Part shown: positions 32,992-50,004 of the stretch, piece after piece
Layout of the letters: every line of letters begins with the position of its first letter
Numbering within the stretch: position 1 is the first letter of the stretch
Made by a program: the position numbers and the translations under genes
Notes under the pieces: generated by a model
Database searches by the model: none
Seen by the model: the letters and a program-made list of their open reading frames with translations, nothing else
Told to the model about the DNA's origin: nothing
Origin: an uncultured Thalassolituus sp.
GTDB lineage: Bacteria > Pseudomonadota > Gammaproteobacteria > Pseudomonadales > Oceanobacteraceae
Length of the DNA stretch: 64,000 bases
Direction of reading: 5' to 3'
Assembly (NCBI RefSeq): GCF_950066645.1
Contig: NZ_CATMFB010000011.1
Span: 62,001-126,000 of the forward strand

Positions 32992-34499
32992 GGGCGGCCT
33001 CCATTGAGCTGTTCAAGGCTGACACCCTGATGCATATCCTGAGCTGCCCGCATCGACCATTCGGTCAATGGTCCAGCCGCAAGAACCAGTGCAATTGTGG
33101 TCAGACACAACAGGCCTGCGCCTGCAAAATGCAATCGACTCAGACGCTCTTTCACTTCGGGCAATACGTTCCCCTGAGTTCTCCAGAACAGAGTCGACCC
33201 GGCCCGGGACAGCGCTATCATCGCCGCCAGCCCCGAAATCAGGACCAGGGGCCATACCCACCAGGCATCACCACTGTCCAGTGCTGACTGCATGATGAAG
33301 ACCTTACCGACGAACCCTGAAAACGGGGGCAAGCCAATCAGCGCCATCGCACAGATGGCAAACAGGAAACCCGTCAACTTGGGCGCGAGCATTGGACGCG
33401 AACGAACAAACCTGTCGCCTGCCTGTCCACGCTGAAGCACGACCAGTCCTGCCACAAGGAAAAACGCTCCACTCATCAGTGTACTGTGTAGTGTGTAATA
33501 AACACCTGCAGCGACGGCCTGAGTTGTTCCCATGGCAACGGTCATCAGCAAGGTACCTGCCGACAGAATCACAAGGTTGGCGATAAGACGACGCAGAGAC
33601 TCCGCAGCCAGAACCCCCAGGGAGCCCACAACCACCGTCAGACCAGACAGAACGGCCAGCAGGTCAAGCCCCAGCCCTCCCAGCTCTCCGTGTCCTTCCG
33701 CGTAGACCACACCATGTATACGCCACATGCTGTACAGGCCAACTTTGGTCATTACTGCAAACAGGGCCGCTACCGGAATGGATGTACTGCTGTACGTTCG
33801 TGGCAGCCAGAAATGCAGAGGCAGAAGCGCGGCCTTGATACCAAATACCAGCATCAACAACATACCACCCGCCTCTGCCAGTGGCAGACTTTCATCAGAC
33901 AGATGTGGCGCCCGCTCGGCCATATCAGGGATATTCAGTGTACCGAACGCATGATAGAGAACCGCCAGTGCCACCAGGAAAAATGCTGATCCGATCAGGT
34001 TATACAGCACATAGTGTTGTGCTGCGCGGGTTCGCTCCCGACCACCACCATGAATCAGAAGCGAATAGGATGCGATCAGCAGAATCTCGAAGAAGACAAA
34101 CAGGTTAAACGCATCAGCCGTCAGGAACGCACCATTGAGCCCCATCAGCTGGAACAGGTAAAGCGGGTGGAAATACCGACCTGTGGCATCCTCTCCGGCG
34201 CAAGCATACAGGTGAGCACCTAATGCCAGAACCGACGTCAGAAGTACCATAAACGATGACATTGGGTCAGCAAGCAGGAAAATACCGAAAGGCGCTTCCC
34301 AATCCCCCATCGCATACCCAAGTGCTCCGTCACGCAGCGTGGTGTATAACATCAATGCAGATACAGCCACCAAAGCCAGCAGAAACAGCTGAGTCACCAG
34401 ACGCTGCAACGGCAGACGTTCATTAAAGAAGGGGAAGAGGACAAACACCGCCGCAAAAAATGGCAGCAGAACAGGCAGAGCAGGAAGGTGCATCATCAT
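32988..34499 (-). CDS. mrpD: Mrp antiporter subunit D (NuoN/NuoM-like)
   Basis: A 503-residue membrane subunit related to complex I NuoL/M/N, with about 14 helices. Markers are DAFNLFVFFEILLIASYSLL with the key Glu, a conserved Lys in KAALLPLHFWLP and the broken helix region around LPPFSGFVGKV. It carries protons as part of the antiport cycle. It overlaps mrpC and mrpE by four bases each. Confidence 0.95.
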   Translation of the reverse strand: MMMHLPALPVLLPFFAAVFVLFPFFNERLPLQRLVTQLFLLALVAVSALMLYTTLRDGALGYAMGDWEAPFGIFLLADPMSSFMVLLTSVLALGAHLYACAGEDATGRYFHPLYLFQLMGLNGAFLTADAFNLFVFFEILLIASYSLLIHGGGRERTRAAQHYVLYNLIGSAFFLVALAVLYHAFGTLNIPDMAERAPHLSDESLPLAEAGGMLLMLVFGIKAALLPLHFWLPRTYSSTSIPVAALFAVMTKVGLYSMWRIHGVVYAEGHGELGGLGLDLLAVLSGLTVVVGSLGVLAAESLRRLIANLVILSAGTLLMTVAMGTTQAVAAGVYYTLHSTLMSGAFFLVAGLVVLQRGQAGDRFVRSRPMLAPKLTGFLFAICAMALIGLPPFSGFVGKVFIMQSALDSGDAWWVWPLVLISGLAAMIALSRAGSTLFWRTQGNVLPEVKERLSRLHFAGAGLLCLTTIALVLAAGPLTEWSMRAAQDMHQGVSLEQLNGGRP

Positions 34500-34903
34500 C
34501 GTGATTTGCCCCCCGATGCTTTTTCTGTAGCACGCGGCTTCTCGCGCTGTTCTTTGTCTTTAGTCGCCAGGCTGTCTGTCGGAGCAGAACGTCCGTCAAC
34601 CTGATCATTACCCAGGTCAGCGCGTGCACGGATCGCCAGAATCAGTGCAAACGCTGTCATCGCAAAACCAATCACAATGGCGGTCAGTACCAGAGCCTGC
34701 GGCAGGGGGTCCGTTGGGTTCTCTGTTTCTCCCAGAATCGCCGGTTTGTGAAGCGCCAGACCGCCGCTGGCGAAAAGAAACAGGTTCACTGCATAGGACA
34801 TCAGTGTCAGGCCCATGACGATAGCGAACGTGTGCCCGCGCAGCATCAGAAATACCGAACAGGTCACCATAACCCCAACAACGGTGGCGTAGATGAGTTC
34901 CAT
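34496..34903 (-). CDS. mrpC: Mrp antiporter subunit C (NuoK-like)
   Basis: A 135-residue subunit with three membrane helices, related to NuoK; the motif LTAIVIGFAMTAFALIL lies in the third helix. The C-terminal tail is charged and rich in Lys/Glu. Its ATG touches the stop of the mrpAB fusion gene. Confidence 0.92.
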   Translation of the reverse strand: MELIYATVVGVMVTCSVFLMLRGHTFAIVMGLTLMSYAVNLFLFASGGLALHKPAILGETENPTDPLPQALVLTAIVIGFAMTAFALILAIRARADLGNDQVDGRSAPTDSLATKDKEQREKPRATEKASGGKSR

Positions 34904-37701
34904 CAGGATTGCCCTCCTGGTGTCGGACGCTCAGCCGTCGTCAGTTTGCCCAGGTTCGCAAGTATCGACAAAGTCGCGCCAATCACAGTCAGGTACACCC
35001 CAAGATCAAAGGCCATTGCACTGGCCAGTTCAAACTTACCGACGAGCGGCAGGTAGAAATAATCAAACCAGGATGTCAGGAACGGACGCTCAAAGATCCA
35101 GCTCCCCGCCCCCGACAAAAAGGCCAGCAGCAGACCACTGACGATAAACCACTGGAAGTTAAGGTCACCCCGCTCACGCATCCAGACCACCCCATTGGCG
35201 ATATATTGCTGAATCAGAGCAACCGCAGTGACCAGGCCGGCAATAAATCCGCCGCCCGGAAGGTTGTGACCGCGAAGGAAGATATAGGCAGAGACCAACA
35301 GCGCCAGAGGCAGAAGGCTCTGAGAAATCTGCATGAGCATGACCGGGTGCCGGTCTCGCGACCACGCACGACCATCCATGTCGGCAGACGGCGCAAACAT
35401 TCTGATGCCGGCCAGCAATTTAAAGATACCAATCGCGGCGATGGCCAGAACCGTGATCTCACCGAAGGTATCGAATCCGCGGAAATCAACCAGAATCACG
35501 TTTACTACGTTGGTACCGCCGCCGCCGGTCTTCGCATTAATTGTGAAAAATTCACTGATGCTGTTTACCGGACGGGTCAACATGGCGTAGGTCAGCGTGC
35601 CGACCAGAGCACCGACAACCGTTGCCAGACCAAGGTCTCTGACAATACGGGCGGGTGATAAGTGATTCAGGGTTATCCGCTGTGGCAGGAAGTAGAGCGC
35701 CAGCAGGAAGAGAATGATCGTCGCAACCTCAACAGAAAGCTGCGTCAGCGCCAGATCAGGTGCAGAGAACCAGGCAAATGCCATAGACACAACCAGACCG
35801 ACCACCGACACAGTGACCAGTGCCAGTAATCGCTTGTGACTGACCATGACCGTCGCTACCGAGCCCACGATCAACAGCAGCGCACCACCGATAGAGACGA
35901 GGTCGACATCCGAGCGCGCGATGCTTCCCTGCGCCGAGGCGAGCTCGAGCAGTGGAACACCCAGAACCACACCCACAGCCAGGATGAGCCAGAAGGTGTA
36001 ACGCTGGAAACTGCCGTTATCAATAAACTCCTGCAGACGGGTTGCGCCTCGCACCAGACGCTGCACACTCTGCTCAAAAGCATACTTCGCATCGACTTCA
36101 GCAAACTGAGCCTGAAACGCAAACATATGCCGGCGTTGACTGTAGAGCGCAACACCACCAAGCACAGCCAGAAAGCTCATCAACAGTGGGATATTAAACC
36201 CGTGCCAGATCGAAATACTGAATTCAGGTACTCCCTCTGGCATTAATGAAGCGCCAACAGCAACCAGCAGATCACCGACAATCAGATCTGGCAGAATTCC
36301 GACCAGAAGACACAGCACTACCAGCACCTCAACCGGAACACGCATATAGCGCGGCGGCTCATGCGGGGTTTTCGGCAAGTCGATCGGATCACCGTTAAAG
36401 AATACGTCATGCACAAAGCGCAGAGAGTACGCTACCGCAAGCGCGCCACCGACGGTCACTAGCAGAGGCGTCAACCATGACAGTGAGCCCAGGGTGTGCT
36501 GGTTCAGTGATTCTGCGAACAACATCTCTTTCGACAGGAAGCCATTAAGCAGTGGCACCCCCGCCATGGATGACGCGGCAACCATCGCCAGTGTCGCCGT
36601 ATACGGCATATAGCGGAACAGGCCATTAAGCTTACGCATATCACGCGAACCGGACTCATGGTCAATGATACCTGCTGCCATAAACAGTGAGGCCTTAAAG
36701 ACCGCGTGGTTAATCACGTGAAACATCGCAGCAATGGCGGCAAGCTGAGTATCGAGACCCAACAGTAATGTAATCAGGCCAAGGTGACTGATCGTTGAAT
36801 ACGCCAGCAGCCCTTTCAGGTCATGCTTGAACAGAGCGGTATACGCTCCCACCAGCAGAGTTGTCAGGCCCACCAGACTGACGACGGCAAACCACAATTC
36901 CGTCTGGGAAAGCACGGGATAAAAACGCGCCATCAGGAAGATACCGGCTTTCACCATAGTCGCAGAGTGCAGATAAGACGATACAGGCGTCGGTGCCGCC
37001 ATAGCCTGAGGAAGCCAGGAATGGAACGGAAACTGAGCAGACTTAGTAAACGCACCAGCCAGCACCAGCGCCAGAATAACCGGATAGTATTCGTTTTCTA
37101 CGATCAGGCGTCCGCTTGCCAGAACCCTTTGCAGGTCGTAGCTACCGACCAGCTCGCCAATCATAATCAGGCCGGCGAGCAGTGCCAGGCCACCCGCGCC
37201 AGTAATCGTCAGCGCCATGCGGGCGCCCTTCCGGGCCTCTGTTTTATGCGACCAGAACGTAATCAGCAGAAAAGAGCTGATACTGGTGAGCTCCCAGAAG
37301 AACCAGAGCTGAATCAGGTTGGCTGACAGCACAACCCCAAGCATGGCCGTCATAAAGAGGACCAGGCTTGCATAGAAGCGCCCGGCATTATCTCCCTCTG
37401 CAAGGTAATAACGGGCGTACAGAATAACCAGCAGACCGATCCCCAGGATCAGCAGGCAGAACATGAGGCCAAGGCCATCAAGGAAAAAGCTGATATTGAG
37501 AGATAGCAGGGGAATCCATTCAAAGCTGACAACAGGGTAATCGCCCGCCATCACCTGAGGGATCAGGTGAATCACAATACCCAGAGCAACCGCAGGCAGG
37601 AATGCCGTTCCCAGCGCCAGCATTGACCGGGGATAGCGCCCCAGAAGCAATGGAATCAGTGTGCCCAGCAAAGGCAACAGCGGCACCCAGATCAGATTCA
37701 T
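34903..37701 (-). CDS. mrpA: Mrp antiporter subunit A fused to subunit B
   Basis: A 932-residue protein that joins MrpA (residues about 1-780, NuoL-like, with [18 protein letters not shown] and [16 protein letters not shown]) to MrpB (about 800-930, MnhB domain with [16 protein letters not shown]). Mrp A and B are separate in Bacillus but fused in many gammaproteobacteria. With mrpC-G it makes a six-gene operon for Na+ (and possibly K+ or Li+) extrusion against protons. The start chosen is the ATG whose product begins [12 protein letters not shown]; a start 42 bases upstream is possible. Confidence 0.94.
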   Translation of the reverse strand: MNLIWVPLLPLLGTLIPLLLGRYPRSMLALGTAFLPAVALGIVIHLIPQVMAGDYPVVSFEWIPLLSLNISFFLDGLGLMFCLLILGIGLLVILYARYYLAEGDNAGRFYASLVLFMTAMLGVVLSANLIQLWFFWELTSISSFLLITFWSHKTEARKGARMALTITGAGGLALLAGLIMIGELVGSYDLQRVLASGRLIVENEYYPVILALVLAGAFTKSAQFPFHSWLPQAMAAPTPVSSYLHSATMVKAGIFLMARFYPVLSQTELWFAVVSLVGLTTLLVGAYTALFKHDLKGLLAYSTISHLGLITLLLGLDTQLAAIAAMFHVINHAVFKASLFMAAGIIDHESGSRDMRKLNGLFRYMPYTATLAMVAASSMAGVPLLNGFLSKEMLFAESLNQHTLGSLSWLTPLLVTVGGALAVAYSLRFVHDVFFNGDPIDLPKTPHEPPRYMRVPVEVLVVLCLLVGILPDLIVGDLLVAVGASLMPEGVPEFSISIWHGFNIPLLMSFLAVLGGVALYSQRRHMFAFQAQFAEVDAKYAFEQSVQRLVRGATRLQEFIDNGSFQRYTFWLILAVGVVLGVPLLELASAQGSIARSDVDLVSIGGALLLIVGSVATVMVSHKRLLALVTVSVVGLVVSMAFAWFSAPDLALTQLSVEVATIILFLLALYFLPQRITLNHLSPARIVRDLGLATVVGALVGTLTYAMLTRPVNSISEFFTINAKTGGGGTNVVNVILVDFRGFDTFGEITVLAIAAIGIFKLLAGIRMFAPSADMDGRAWSRDRHPVMLMQISQSLLPLALLVSAYIFLRGHNLPGGGFIAGLVTAVALIQQYIANGVVWMRERGDLNFQWFIVSGLLLAFLSGAGSWIFERPFLTSWFDYFYLPLVGKFELASAMAFDLGVYLTVIGATLSILANLGKLTTAERPTPGGQS

Positions 37702-37868
37702 GTCAGGAGAGTCTCCACTCACAGTGATGTGACAGTGTAACACTGTCGCTTCCAGGGAAAAGCCAGGGTAATTCTGTACTTATGCTGACCTCCCACGTCA
37801 TATTGTCCGGCTCAGAAGCCCGACCCAATGCCAGTATAGACAATCCGGTCAGGCCATTCCTGTATGCC

Positions 37869-37894
37869 TAAAAAAGCCCTGTAAAAACAGGGCT
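37869..37894 (-). terminator. Rho-independent terminator after hemE
   Basis: AGCCCTGT and ACAGGGCT pair around AAAA; on the minus strand six Ts follow, 12 bases past the hemE stop. Confidence 0.85.
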
Positions 37895-37906
37895 ACGGAT
37901 AATACC

Positions 37907-38971
37907 TCAAAGGTGGTACTCAGGGCTCAGCTCAGTGACCGCTTCAACGAAGGCTTTTGCATGCTCCGGGTCGACAAACTGGTGAATTCCATGACCAAGG
38001 TTAAATACATGGCCGCTTCCCTTGCCAAAGCTATCCAAAATGCGTTTGACCTCTTTCCGGATAGTCTGAGGCGACGCATAAAGGACCGATGGATCCATAT
38101 TCCCCTGCAGTGCAACCGTTCCACCCACACGGGCACGAGCACTGCCGATGTCGGTTGTCCAGTCGAGACCCAACGCGTCAGCACCGGTTGCAGCCATCGC
38201 TTCCAGCCACTGGCCACCACCTTTGGTGAACAGAATCACCGGGATTTTCTGGCCATCATGCTCACGAATCAGACCATCAACAATCTTCTTCATGTACGCC
38301 AGAGAGAATTCACGATAGCAGACGTCGCTTAACGTACCGCCCCAGGTATCAAAGATCTGTACTGCCTGCGCGCCGGCTTTAATCTGAGCGTTCAGATAAT
38401 CAATCACAGAAAGTGCCAGCTTGTTCAGCAGCTCGTGCATGATTTCTGGCGTGTCGTACATCATGGCTTTCACGTGACGGAAGTCTTTTGATGAGCCGCC
38501 TTCAACCATATAAGTCGCCAGCGTCCACGGACTGCCAGAAAAACCAATCAGAGGCACCCGACCATTCAGCTCACGACGGATGGTAGACACCGCTTTCAGA
38601 ACGTAATCGAGATCGGCTTCAGTGTTAGCAACTGGCAGATCTGCAACGTCTTTCTCAGTACGCAGCACCTTTTTGAAACGCGGGCCTTCGCCCGTCTCAA
38701 AGTACAAACCCAGGCCCATGGCATCCGGAATCGTCAGGATGTCCGAGAACAGAATCGCCGCATCCAGAGGGTAACGTTCCAGAGGCTGTATCGTTACTTC
38801 ACACGCCAGCTCGTGGTTTTTACACAGCGACATAAAGTCACCGGCCTGAGCGCGGGTTGCTTTGTATTCTGGCAGGTAACGGCCGGCCTGGCGCATCATC
38901 CAGATAGGCGTGCGGTCTACGGGCTGTCGCAACAGGGCACGGAGAAAACGGTCGTTTTTAAGCTCAGACAT
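37907..38971 (-). CDS. hemE: Uroporphyrinogen decarboxylase
   Basis: HemE removes the four acetate carboxyls of uroporphyrinogen III to make coproporphyrinogen III in haem synthesis. The 354-residue protein has the signature [20 protein letters not shown] near the N terminus, with the catalytic Arg, the [17 protein letters not shown] block, and [15 protein letters not shown] near the end. The ATG chosen has GGAAT upstream; a start 15 bases earlier is possible. It stands alone between the Mrp operon and a VWA lipoprotein. Confidence 0.97.
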   Translation of the reverse strand: MSELKNDRFLRALLRQPVDRTPIWMMRQAGRYLPEYKATRAQAGDFMSLCKNHELACEVTIQPLERYPLDAAILFSDILTIPDAMGLGLYFETGEGPRFKKVLRTEKDVADLPVANTEADLDYVLKAVSTIRRELNGRVPLIGFSGSPWTLATYMVEGGSSKDFRHVKAMMYDTPEIMHELLNKLALSVIDYLNAQIKAGAQAVQIFDTWGGTLSDVCYREFSLAYMKKIVDGLIREHDGQKIPVILFTKGGGQWLEAMAATGADALGLDWTTDIGSARARVGGTVALQGNMDPSVLYASPQTIRKEVKRILDSFGKGSGHVFNLGHGIHQFVDPEHAKAFVEAVTELSPEYHL

Positions 38972-39013
38972 AAGAATTCCGGACACTCAGAAAATTAATG
39001 GGACGCATAATAA

Positions 39014-39040
39014 CAAAAAACCCGGCCATTAGCCGGGTTT
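39014..39040 (-). terminator. Rho-independent terminator after the VWA lipoprotein gene
   Basis: AAACCCGGC (39018-39026) and GCCGGGTTT (39032-39040) form a 9-bp stem with loop CATTA; a T run follows on the minus strand. Confidence 0.85.
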
Positions 39041-39058
39041 GCGAAAACAGTGGTCAGA

Positions 39059-40657
39059 TCACTCGGCCACAGTGAAGGTTACAGAGCTAACCCCCAGAGT
39101 ATCGTTGGTCAGGATAACATCATGACCAATATCACCTGAATCAATATCGATAGAGCCATCGCTGTTTTTGGTCTGAGTCACCCCGTTTACTGTCCAGCTG
39201 TAATCACTCGCAGTAAAGGTCTCTGCAGACCACCGTGTAGCAGGATAAAGACGCGTCAGGTTCGACAGACTGATATCCCCTTCTGGCAGGTAAGCGTTCG
39301 AAGGTCCGGTGATTTCAGCGGTTGCACTGACCTGCGGAACCAGCAGAAAAGAGCCATCGCTAAGATCCCAGTTAGCTGTCAGCGCATAGTCATAGCCGCC
39401 TGAATCACTACTGAAAACAACTTCATGCTTGCCATCCCGCTCTGACATTGCGAAGCGAACAAGGTACTGATTGCCAGCGCGAACCCGGACGCTGACGGCA
39501 TTCTGCTGCGCCGCAATCACCTGCGAAGCCACATTGAATGTATTGGTTGAATTCGTATCAATGACAGTAGCGGCCAGATCGCTGATGTTTTCATCCGCGC
39601 CTCCGGTACCAAGAGATACGTAAATCAGAGGCTTAGGTACCAATGCCATCTCAGAACTGCCAGCCGCACCATCATCCTCAACCTGAGTATCAGTGTTCTC
39701 TGAATCAGCCTGCTCAACATACGTCAGCAACGACTGCCACTGTAGGGCGGCGAGTGCATCTTCTTTCCAGAAAGTCTGCTGACTCGTATTAGGGCCTGCG
39801 GTAAACAGCACCAGACTACTCACATTAAGACCGGTCATCTGCGTAAAACCAGCATTGTACGTGTAGTCATCATCCAGATCATCGTATGCATCGCTTGACA
39901 GATCGACAGCGACTGATGCATTGCCGCTGCCACTACCGTTGTAGGTACCCACTGCTTTAACAATAGCTTCGTAAGTTGCGGTGAAATTGCCCCGATCATC
40001 CCAGGCATTAGCCGCCAGCAAACCATCCAACGCGGTATTCAGAGTCGACGCATCCGAGGTGAATGTGCCCACCAGAGGTTCAACACCATCACCCGCGTTA
40101 GCATAAGCCCAAAGGGTAAATTCCTGATCACGTATCACAGGGTCAGAGCTGCTCTGAGCACTGGAGATATAGGTCTTTACTGCATTAATGTACGAACTCT
40201 TATCAATCCCCTGAGAGGTAATACTGCCAGACGTATCAACCAGCAGCGCCGTCTTCAGAGACACAGGAAGACCAATAATCTTCTGCATCATGACTCCATT
40301 CTCATCAGGGTCGACAGCCTCTCCGTTTACCGTCAGCGTGTAGTCACTGATTTTAGGCGTTTCCAGAGGTGATAACGTAGCGCCATCGACAGGAGCAATC
40401 ACATATCCACCGATCAGTGGATACGTAACCACGGAAGAGAAATACCCATCAAAATCTGTGTATTCAGACCCTGACATCAGAAACTGCAGAGGGAAATAGC
40501 TGGAACCGGCCGTCGTAGTCGCCGTGTCATCGGTATCAGTGGAATCCGTAGTGTCTTCCTCAGTGTCCGACGAGGCAACGACAGGGTCCCCTCCTCCACC
40601 GCAGGCAGCAAGCGTCGCGGAAATCAGGGCGATCCAAAGGAGGTTAGGTTTGGACAT
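39059..40657 (-). CDS. VWA-domain lipoprotein
   Basis: A 532-residue predicted lipoprotein: signal peptide ending in LAAC with Cys19 as lipidation site, a GGGG start and a low-complexity acidic Thr/Asp linker (about 26-50). A von Willebrand A domain follows from about 133, with the MIDAS start DTSGS at 141-145 (LLVDTSGSITSQG) and later conserved Thr/Asp positions. The C-terminal third looks beta-rich. The VWA domain is probably cation-binding and adhesive, at the outer membrane or cell surface. Partner unknown. It has its own terminator and stands alone. Confidence 0.85.
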   Translation of the reverse strand: MSKPNLLWIALISATLAACGGGGDPVVASSDTEEDTTDSTDTDDTATTTAGSSYFPLQFLMSGSEYTDFDGYFSSVVTYPLIGGYVIAPVDGATLSPLETPKISDYTLTVNGEAVDPDENGVMMQKIIGLPVSLKTALLVDTSGSITSQGIDKSSYINAVKTYISSAQSSSDPVIRDQEFTLWAYANAGDGVEPLVGTFTSDASTLNTALDGLLAANAWDDRGNFTATYEAIVKAVGTYNGSGSGNASVAVDLSSDAYDDLDDDYTYNAGFTQMTGLNVSSLVLFTAGPNTSQQTFWKEDALAALQWQSLLTYVEQADSENTDTQVEDDGAAGSSEMALVPKPLIYVSLGTGGADENISDLAATVIDTNSTNTFNVASQVIAAQQNAVSVRVRAGNQYLVRFAMSERDGKHEVVFSSDSGGYDYALTANWDLSDGSFLLVPQVSATAEITGPSNAYLPEGDISLSNLTRLYPATRWSAETFTASDYSWTVNGVTQTKNSDGSIDIDSGDIGHDVILTNDTLGVSSVTFTVAE

Positions 40658-40736
40658 AAGGCAGCTCCGTCTGATATCAGTAATCTAATCAACAGCGGCA
40701 GAGAATAGCACTCCCGGTCATTATCCGACCACCGTA

Positions 40737-40768
40737 AAAAAAGAAAACGCGACCGGAGTCGCGTTTTC
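40737..40768 (-). terminator. Rho-independent terminator after gltD
   Basis: GAAAACGCGAC (40743-40753) and GTCGCGTTTTC (40758-40768) form an 11-bp stem around CGGA with a T run after it on the minus strand. Confidence 0.88.
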
Positions 40769-40812
40769 TGGCGCAGACGGACACTTCCGACTGCAATGTC
40801 ACTTATCCCGTC

Positions 40813-46713
<5,901 letters not shown>

Positions 46714-46844
46714 AGAACAGCTCTCACCAAAAAAATCGTTTAAATATCAAGGGCTTAAACAGGCAAAGTGCTCAAATTTTAAGCAGCCTCGAGACAAAAG
46801 GACGCCCATTCTACACATCTGCGGCGCCCGCCACAAATGGACAG

Positions 46845-46873
46845 AATAAAACACCCGATGCATTGGCACCGGG
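46845..46873 (-). terminator. Rho-independent terminator after damX
   Basis: CCCGGTGC and GCATCGGG pair (one G-T) around CAAT on the minus strand, followed by TGTTTTATT, about 20 bases past the damX stop. Confidence 0.7.
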
Positions 46874-46891
46874 GAGGAGATTCATCCGGCC

Positions 46892-48373
46892 TCAGCGGAT
46901 CGCTTTCTGCGCGTCAGTGACAGGACGTATCCAGGGGGACTGTGCACGTAGCTTTTGAGGCAGGGCATTCACTGCAGCCCGGGCTTCTGCCTTGCTGCCA
47001 TACACGCCAGACACAACAACAAACCAGTCTTTGCCATTGTGAGTAGTCTGGTACTGATAAAGAGTCCCGGTAACTTTGTCCGACCACTCTTTACGGAAAC
47101 CTGCTGCGCCAGCTTCGCTATGAGAACCAAGAAGCTGAACAATATACCCGCCCTTCGCTGCCAACAAGACCTGCTCATCACGGGAGACGGACACAGGTGA
47201 CACTGTTTTTGGCGCTGGGGTAACGGCTGGCGCCGCAGGAGCAGCACCCGGCTTCGCTTCCGTGACAGGGGCCTTGGCGACAGGAGCAGCCGGTACGGCA
47301 TCCTCTTCAGGTTTCGCAGGAGCCTGTCCCTGCTCAACTACTGAAGCGCTGACAGTCGCGACCTCAGTCACTGGTAACTCTGTTGTTTCGGGCGCACTGG
47401 CCGCAGGTTCAGAGGCAGGTTCAGCGTAATTGAAGTCTTGCGGCCCGGCCTTTACGGGGCCTGGCTTCTGCCCCAGCGCTTCCGCCACCGCAGCTTCGGC
47501 TGCAATATCGGCAAGCTGCTGCTCTCCTTCGTCTTCCTGGCTCATCTGATACAGAAGAAACATAGCCAGCAGAGTGGCAATGCCCGCAATCCCAAGGATA
47601 TTACGAAGAGGAAAGCCGGAAGCCCTCCGCGGAGTATTCGCCGCACGTCCCGGCGCCATAATCAGTTTCTCTGCCGACAGCAGCAAAGCACCCGGCCACC
47701 CGCCAGAAATCTCTATTGCCTTAGCGACCTCCTGATCAGACAATGGGCAGATGCCGTCTTCGCCATAGACCTGACCAACCAGAAGAACCGCATCATCAAG
47801 CGTCAATGGCTCGAGCTGCAGTACATGCACAGGGGCCTGAGCAGGTGAGTTACGGAATTCTGCTTCAAAGCCCTGCTCACCAAACAATGCAAATGAAATC
47901 GCCTGTGGCGCCAGCAGCGCAAAGTGAGCGATACCATTCAGGGTATCCGCATCCAGCTGCTCTGCCTGATCAATGATCACGAGCAGACCACCGCCATCCT
48001 CAGCACGGGTCAGCGCTTCGTTGCGTATCATCTCCCGCGACTGCGCACTGTCCTCATGTATCGCAGGCATATCCCAGTGATTGGCGATCGCCGACAAGAC
48101 CGAAGGCATCCCCAGCATAATACTTGCCGTCACAAATACCGTGTCATCCGGTAATTCACGCTGTGCTGCAAGGGCGTTAGCTAATGCGCTTTTACCAGCC
48201 CCCTGCGGGCCAGTGACAGCCACCAGCAACTCACTGTACGACGCCAGGTGGGACATAAGTTCGACGTTGCGGGTTTGCGACGCGAGAAGCTGCGGCATAG
48301 AGAAGTCTCCAGTGGACCCGGCAGAAGATCGTGTGACAGCAGCTCCCTGCTCTAAATCCAGATCAAAATCCAT
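46892..48373 (-). CDS. damX: DamX-like septal ring protein (ATPase plus SPOR domain)
   Basis: A 493-residue protein: an AAA/ExeA-like ATPase (residues about 30-240) with Walker A GPQGAGKSALANAL near 54-67 and Walker B VIIDQAEQLD; one membrane helix (about 250-270, GIAGIATLLAMFLLYQMS); a Pro/Ala-rich linker; and a C-terminal SPOR domain (about 410-490) that binds denuded septal peptidoglycan. Position after aroB matches the aroK-aroB-damX order of gammaproteobacteria. It probably marks or regulates the division septum. Confidence 0.9.
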   Translation of the reverse strand: MDFDLDLEQGAAVTRSSAGSTGDFSMPQLLASQTRNVELMSHLASYSELLVAVTGPQGAGKSALANALAAQRELPDDTVFVTASIMLGMPSVLSAIANHWDMPAIHEDSAQSREMIRNEALTRAEDGGGLLVIIDQAEQLDADTLNGIAHFALLAPQAISFALFGEQGFEAEFRNSPAQAPVHVLQLEPLTLDDAVLLVGQVYGEDGICPLSDQEVAKAIEISGGWPGALLLSAEKLIMAPGRAANTPRRASGFPLRNILGIAGIATLLAMFLLYQMSQEDEGEQQLADIAAEAAVAEALGQKPGPVKAGPQDFNYAEPASEPAASAPETTELPVTEVATVSASVVEQGQAPAKPEEDAVPAAPVAKAPVTEAKPGAAPAAPAVTPAPKTVSPVSVSRDEQVLLAAKGGYIVQLLGSHSEAGAAGFRKEWSDKVTGTLYQYQTTHNGKDWFVVVSGVYGSKAEARAAVNALPQKLRAQSPWIRPVTDAQKAIR

Positions 48374-48392
48374 TTCCGGGCCCTCAAGATTA

Positions 48393-49487
48393 TCAGTTGT
48401 GATGACTTACTTTACCGCTGTTTTCAAGGGTTTCAACCAGTAGAGGCAGCGGAACATCGGATGTGACATAGGCTTCGCCAATTTGTTTCAGAAGGACAAG
48501 ACGAATATTGCCGTCCAGAACTTTCTTATCGACGGCCATCAGGTTCAGATAATCGTCGTTTGTCATTCCACGAGGACCACCGACAGGCAGGTGCGCAGCA
48601 TGAAGCAGCAGCTCAAGCTGATGCACCTCGGCATCTGAAATATCACCAAGGCGACGACTCAGGTCGGCGGCCATCATCATACCAGCCCCTACGGCCTCAC
48701 CATGCAGCCAGTTACCGTACCCCTGATGCGCCTCAATGGCATGACCAAAGGTATGCCCGAGATTCAGAATTGCACGGATTCCACCTTCCCGTTCATCCTG
48801 AGCCACGACCCGAGCCTTATTTTCGCACGAGCGGAGGATAGCTTCGGCCAGAAGGTCCGCATCTCCCGACATCAGGGTCGCGACACTTTCCTGTAGCCAG
48901 CCATAAAACTCTTTATCACAGATCAGCCCGTATTTGATGACCTCGGCCATTCCCGCAGCCATCTCGCGCAGAGGCAGAGTTTCGAGAGTATCAGTATCAG
49001 CAATCACCGCCTGAGGCTGATGAAATGCACCAATCATATTCTTACCAAGCGGGTGGTTGACCGCGGTTTTGCCACCCACAGAGGAATCCACCTGGGACAG
49101 GAGCGTGGTAGGTACCTGAATAAAATTGACACCCCGCTGATAGGCTGCAGCAGCAAAGCCAGTCATATCACCGATGACACCGCCCCCGAGGGCAATCAAT
49201 GTCGTCGTGCGATTATGACGCTGCTTCAGCAAAGCATCGAAAATCCGGTTAAGCGTGTCCAGATCCTTGTATTTCTCACCATCAGGAAGAATGACAGTAT
49301 CGACCTGAAAACCCACAAGGGCTTTCTTCACATCATCCAGATAAATAGGCGCAACGGTATCGTTGGTAACAATCAGAACCTGCCGGCCATGGATATGTGG
49401 ACGATACAGATCGGGATCACTCAACAGACCGGACCCGATGTAGATAGGATAACTACGTTCGCCCAGATCAACTTTGAGAGTTTGCAT
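48393..49487 (-). CDS. aroB: 3-dehydroquinate synthase
   Basis: AroB converts DAHP to 3-dehydroquinate in the shikimate pathway, using NAD+ and a metal. The 364-residue protein has the NAD-binding [20 protein letters not shown], metal-ligand segment [14 protein letters not shown] and the [20 protein letters not shown] block with catalytic His and Glu. It lies 3 bases after aroK on the same strand. Confidence 0.97.
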   Translation of the reverse strand: MQTLKVDLGERSYPIYIGSGLLSDPDLYRPHIHGRQVLIVTNDTVAPIYLDDVKKALVGFQVDTVILPDGEKYKDLDTLNRIFDALLKQRHNRTTTLIALGGGVIGDMTGFAAAAYQRGVNFIQVPTTLLSQVDSSVGGKTAVNHPLGKNMIGAFHQPQAVIADTDTLETLPLREMAAGMAEVIKYGLICDKEFYGWLQESVATLMSGDADLLAEAILRSCENKARVVAQDEREGGIRAILNLGHTFGHAIEAHQGYGNWLHGEAVGAGMMMAADLSRRLGDISDAEVHQLELLLHAAHLPVGGPRGMTNDDYLNLMAVDKKVLDGNIRLVLLKQIGEAYVTSDVPLPLLVETLENSGKVSHHN

Positions 49488-49490
49488 GAA

Positions 49491-50000
49491 TCAGCCCTTA
49501 AGACGTTTTTTGAGTTCCTGCACCACCCAGCGCGGATTGCGCTGGTCGGTTTCGATAATGATGTCAGCCACTGAACGGTACAGCGGATCACGGGTAGCGA
49601 ACAGGTTCCGCAGCACCGCTTCCGGGTCTTCAGTCTGGAGCAGAGGCCGGTTTCTGTCCCGGGCAGTCCGGGCCAGCTGTTGATCTACTGAAGTGCACAG
49701 ATACACAACGGTACCTCGCGAGCCCAGATGCATCCGGTTCTGCTCCCGCATCACGGCACCGCCACCTGTTGCCAGTACGATTCCTGAAAGTTGGGTAAGT
49801 TCATCAATGACCTGCTCTTCACGCTCGCGAAAACCCTGCTCACCTTCCTTTTCGAAGATCCAGGGTATGTCCGCTCCGCAGCGCTGCTCGATCACCTTGT
49901 CGGAGTCATGAAACTCAAATCTGAGTTCCTGAGAAAGAAGACGGCCGATGGTGCTTTTTCCAGCACCCATCGGCCCGATAAGAAATACAGATTTTGTCAT
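49491..50000 (-). CDS. aroK: Shikimate kinase
   Basis: AroK phosphorylates shikimate with ATP. The start chosen (product begins TKSVFLIG) gives 169 residues; a longer frame has an atypical tail and would overlap pilQ. Walker A is GPMGAGKST (residues 9-17), followed by the shikimate-binding Asp/Arg ([11 protein letters not shown]) and GGGAVM. It begins 4 bases after pilQ on the same strand; pilQ-aroK-aroB is a usual order. Confidence 0.96.
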   Translation of the reverse strand: MTKSVFLIGPMGAGKSTIGRLLSQELRFEFHDSDKVIEQRCGADIPWIFEKEGEQGFREREEQVIDELTQLSGIVLATGGGAVMREQNRMHLGSRGTVVYLCTSVDQQLARTARDRNRPLLQTEDPEAVLRNLFATRDPLYRSVADIIIETDQRNPRWVVQELKKRLKG

Positions 50001-50004
50001 TCTG

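Noticed and set aside
34903-37701. Missing mrpB in the Mrp operon
   Set aside because: The MrpB domain is fused to the end of MrpA, a known arrangement.
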